Assembly (NCBI GenBank): GCA_946886875.1
Contig: CAMPJN010000048.1
Span: 1 to 15,587 of the forward strand
From: an uncultured Pseudomonas sp.
GTDB taxonomy: Bacteria; Pseudomonadota; Gammaproteobacteria; Pseudomonadales; Pseudomonadaceae
Reading direction: 5' to 3'
DNA length: 15,587 nucleotides
Below are positions 14,221 through 15,587 of this stretch, piece by piece. Each line of letters opens with the position of its first letter. Position 1 is the first letter of the stretch. The notes below the pieces were generated by a model. That model had not been told where the DNA came from. It made no database searches and was given only the letters and a program-made list of their open reading frames with translations. The position numbers and the translations under genes are program-made.

Positions 14221-14547
14221 TTGGCAATCCACTATTCCGCTTCCCACGACCATATTGCATGCGGACGTACAGGCTCCAGCCTGAATAGCACGCAGGATGT
14301 TACCCAGGTTTCATGCAAGCTCTGCCTCCGGACCGTTGAAAAAGGAACTGCTGAGCCGGTGCGTAAAACACCAAGTCTCGCTGAGCTGAGAGCTGCGGCC
14401 AAAGCAGAGAAAGCAGCCCTGGCAACGGCTGAAATGGCGAAACCAAGTGCTACCCTGAGCCCTCGTGCGGCATGGCAACAGCGCCTCGAGCAACTGCCCG
14501 GTAGAAACCGCCTCCCGCGCGGCGTAGCTCGGCAAATATTTATCTAA
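14221..14547 (+). CDS. small hypothetical protein with HxxCG...CxxC zinc-binding-like motif
   Basis: A 108-residue protein starting at TTG behind a perfect AGGAG. The first 40 residues show HDHIACGR (His9, His11, Cys14) and VSCKLCL (Cys32, Cys35), the pattern of a small zinc-ribbon-like site also seen in uncharacterised bacterial and phage proteins with H..CG...T....VTCKRC. Residues 45-80 are rich in Ala, Lys and Glu (probable helix) and the tail is basic. There is no signal peptide or membrane segment, so it is cytoplasmic. I do not recognise a function; nucleic-acid binding is a guess from the charge and the Cys pattern. It is separate from the ECF operon, which runs the other way, and a terminator hairpin follows at 14563. 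The CxxC block supports a real gene despite the TTG start. Confidence 0.65.
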   Translation: MAIHYSASHDHIACGRTGSSLNSTQDVTQVSCKLCLRTVEKGTAEPVRKTPSLAELRAAAKAEKAALATAEMAKPSATLSPRAAWQQRLEQLPGRNRLPRGVARQIFI

Positions 14548-14562
14548 CGTTGCTGGCCATCA

Positions 14563-14587
14563 GCGGGCGCTTGCGAGCGTCCGCTTT
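14563..14587 (+). terminator. probable intrinsic terminator
   Basis: GCGGGCGCT (14563-14571) pairs with AGCGTCCGC (14576-14584), with one G-T pair, around a TGCG loop and followed by TTT. It lies 15 bases after the stop of the small CxxC gene and before the convergent dehydrogenase gene. The T-run is short. Confidence 0.55.
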
Positions 14588-14666
14588 GACCAACCTCTGC
14601 CGGTCGTGACAGGCCGGAATCGGCAAATAGCAGCCTTGGGATTGAAGAAAATTAATCTGCCCCCTC

Positions 14667-15419
14667 TCAGACCAACCTTGCGCCACCGTCGATATTCAAT
14701 GTGGCACCGTTCATAAAGCCGTTGCTCATCAGGAAAACAGCAGCAGCGCCTGCTTCTGTGGCGGTGCCCAGGCGACGCAACGGCAGCGACTGTTGCAACG
14801 CCGCCACGAACGCATCGCGCCCCTCGCCCAGCGCTTTGCTGAAAATCGGGGTATTGATCGGGCCGGGTGACAGCGTGTTGACCCGAATCGGCGCCAACTC
14901 CAGGGCGAGGCCCCGCGCCAGCGCTTCCATGGCCGCTGACGCAGCAGCCAACACCGCGGAGCCATGGGCATTGGGGCGGTCTGACAACATCCCTGAGATA
15001 AAAGTGATGGAACCATCTTTCGCCAGGCGTTCGCCAAGGGCGCGTATGGCATGCACCGAAGCCCACATACGCTCCTCAAATGCCCGGCGCAGGTGGTCAA
15101 TCTCGGCATCCAGTACTTTCCCTACCACGTAGGTGCCGGCCAGGAGAACCAAGTGGTCCACTTTCGGGATGTCCGCCAAGGCGGCGTAGAGGGCTTTGCT
15201 ATCGGTTACATCTGCCGCGCGCCAGGCGTCCAGACCATTGTCGCGGGCGGCCTGCTCGGCCCGGGTGGCATCGGAACCGATCACGGTCACCTGTGCGCCG
15301 TCGGCCTTGGCTTGAATGGCTGCGGCCAAACCGATGCCGGAAGTACCGCCGAAAATCACCACGTTACGGCCATGCAGAGTGCCGGGCAAAGCTTGATTGA
15401 GGGTGGGTGTAGCAGTCAT
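14667..15419 (-). CDS. divergent short-chain dehydrogenase/reductase lacking catalytic Tyr and Lys
   Basis: A 250-residue protein of the SDR superfamily, standard length. The NAD(P)-binding motif GGTSGIG is at 24-30, with the adenine-contact Asp70 in AADVTD. The NNAG motif is reduced to LLAG (92-95). Ser142 of the active site is present in FISGMLS. The following segment GSAVLAAASAAMEAL (153-167) aligns with the usual YxxxK region, but Leu157 replaces the catalytic Tyr and Ser161 the Lys. PGPINTPIF and the C-terminal NIDGG are normal for the family. It may therefore be catalytically impaired, use another mechanism, or act as a sensor or partner protein. AAGGAG stands 6 bases before ATG 15419. 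A LysR-type gene diverges from it and probably regulates it through the tandem palindromes between them. Confidence 0.88.
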   Translation of the reverse strand: MTATPTLNQALPGTLHGRNVVIFGGTSGIGLAAAIQAKADGAQVTVIGSDATRAEQAARDNGLDAWRAADVTDSKALYAALADIPKVDHLVLLAGTYVVGKVLDAEIDHLRRAFEERMWASVHAIRALGERLAKDGSITFISGMLSDRPNAHGSAVLAAASAAMEALARGLALELAPIRVNTLSPGPINTPIFSKALGEGRDAFVAALQQSLPLRRLGTATEAGAAAVFLMSNGFMNGATLNIDGGARLV

Positions 15420-15433
15420 GGTCCATCTCCTTG

Positions 15434-15470
15434 AACGCCTGAATGGCGTCTTAAACGCCTGAATGGCGTC
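15434..15470. promoter_or_regulatory. two tandem palindromic operator-like repeats
   Basis: The 17-base sequence AACGCCTGAATGGCGTC occurs twice, at 15434-15450 and 15454-15470, with a 20-base period. Each copy contains the inverted repeat ACGCC-TGAAT-GGCGT. The centres are thus about two helical turns apart, as for two regulator dimers on one face of DNA. They lie just upstream of the dehydrogenase ribosome-binding site. The binding protein is unknown; the divergent LysR protein is one candidate, although the sites lack a T-N11-A core. Confidence 0.62.
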
Positions 15471-15537
15471 GATGGGAGAAAGGCTAAAGCCTAGAGTCGA
15501 GATTGATAATTAGGGCATAAGTCGCTTTACTGATGCC

Positions 15538-15587
15538 ATGAAGGAACAAATAGGGTTGGACCGCCTTACCGGTCTCATTGCCTTTGC
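15538..15587 (+). CDS. LysR-family transcriptional regulator, N-terminal fragment (cut by window edge)
   Basis: Only 16 full codons are visible, MKEQIGLDRLTGLIAF, and the frame runs off the right edge. The string DRLTGLIAF is typical of the first helix of LysR-type regulators, just before the DNA-binding helix-turn-helix. The gene is divergent from the short-chain dehydrogenase, the common arrangement for a LysR regulator and its target. ATG 15538 has no good Shine-Dalgarno sequence. TTG 15556, preceded by AAGGA and AGGG, is an alternative start that gives a LysR-like N-terminus. The identification rests on a short stretch and on context. Confidence 0.6.
   Translation, partial: MKEQIGLDRLTGLIAF

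Noticed and set aside
1..15587. tRNA, rRNA, CRISPR array, transposase or prophage genes
   Set aside because: None of their motifs, repeat-spacer patterns or protein signatures were seen in either strand.

Overview
The window looks like chromosomal DNA of a Pseudomonas or close relative. This is inferred from the high GC content, the REP-like palindromes built on TAGCCCGG and GTAGGGTGGAT, the Shine-Dalgarno-led genes and the family content; no rRNA, tRNA or species marker is present to confirm it. No CRISPR array, phage, integrase or intact insertion sequence was seen.

Layout. (1) 1-3364, minus strand: a catabolic set in transcription order of a glutamine-synthetase-like gamma-glutamyl ligase, a gap of about 250 bp filled with palindromic repeats, an aldehyde dehydrogenase, and an iron-dependent alcohol dehydrogenase cut by the left edge. 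Together they suggest catabolism of an amine or amino alcohol through gamma-glutamylated intermediates. (2) 3679-5862, plus: a secreted PL17 oligo-alginate lyase that keeps its catalytic and zinc residues but has no other alginate gene beside it. (3) 6043-7497, plus: a secreted caspase-fold protein with two copies of an unnamed C-terminal beta-rich domain. (4) 7498-9921, plus: an A+T-richer intergenic region followed by two genes, a membrane-anchored or exported protein resembling the prodomain of M12 metalloproteases and then an M12 metzincin with a ricin-type lectin domain and no prodomain of its own. This apparently split protease is the most unusual item. (5) 10023-11564, minus: a LysE-type exporter and its likely AraC-type regulator.

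(6) 11903-13921, minus: an envelope-stress or metal-sensing operon of ECF sigma factor, zinc-finger anti-sigma factor, LTxxQ-type periplasmic sensor and a His-rich exported helical protein. The first three overlap or are translationally coupled and parallel the logic of cnrYXH from Cupriavidus. (7) 14221-14547, plus: a small CxxC protein starting at TTG. (8) 14667 to the right edge: a short-chain dehydrogenase that has lost the catalytic Tyr and Lys, divergent from the first codons of a LysR regulator. The intergenic region holds two tandem copies of a palindromic operator-like sequence.
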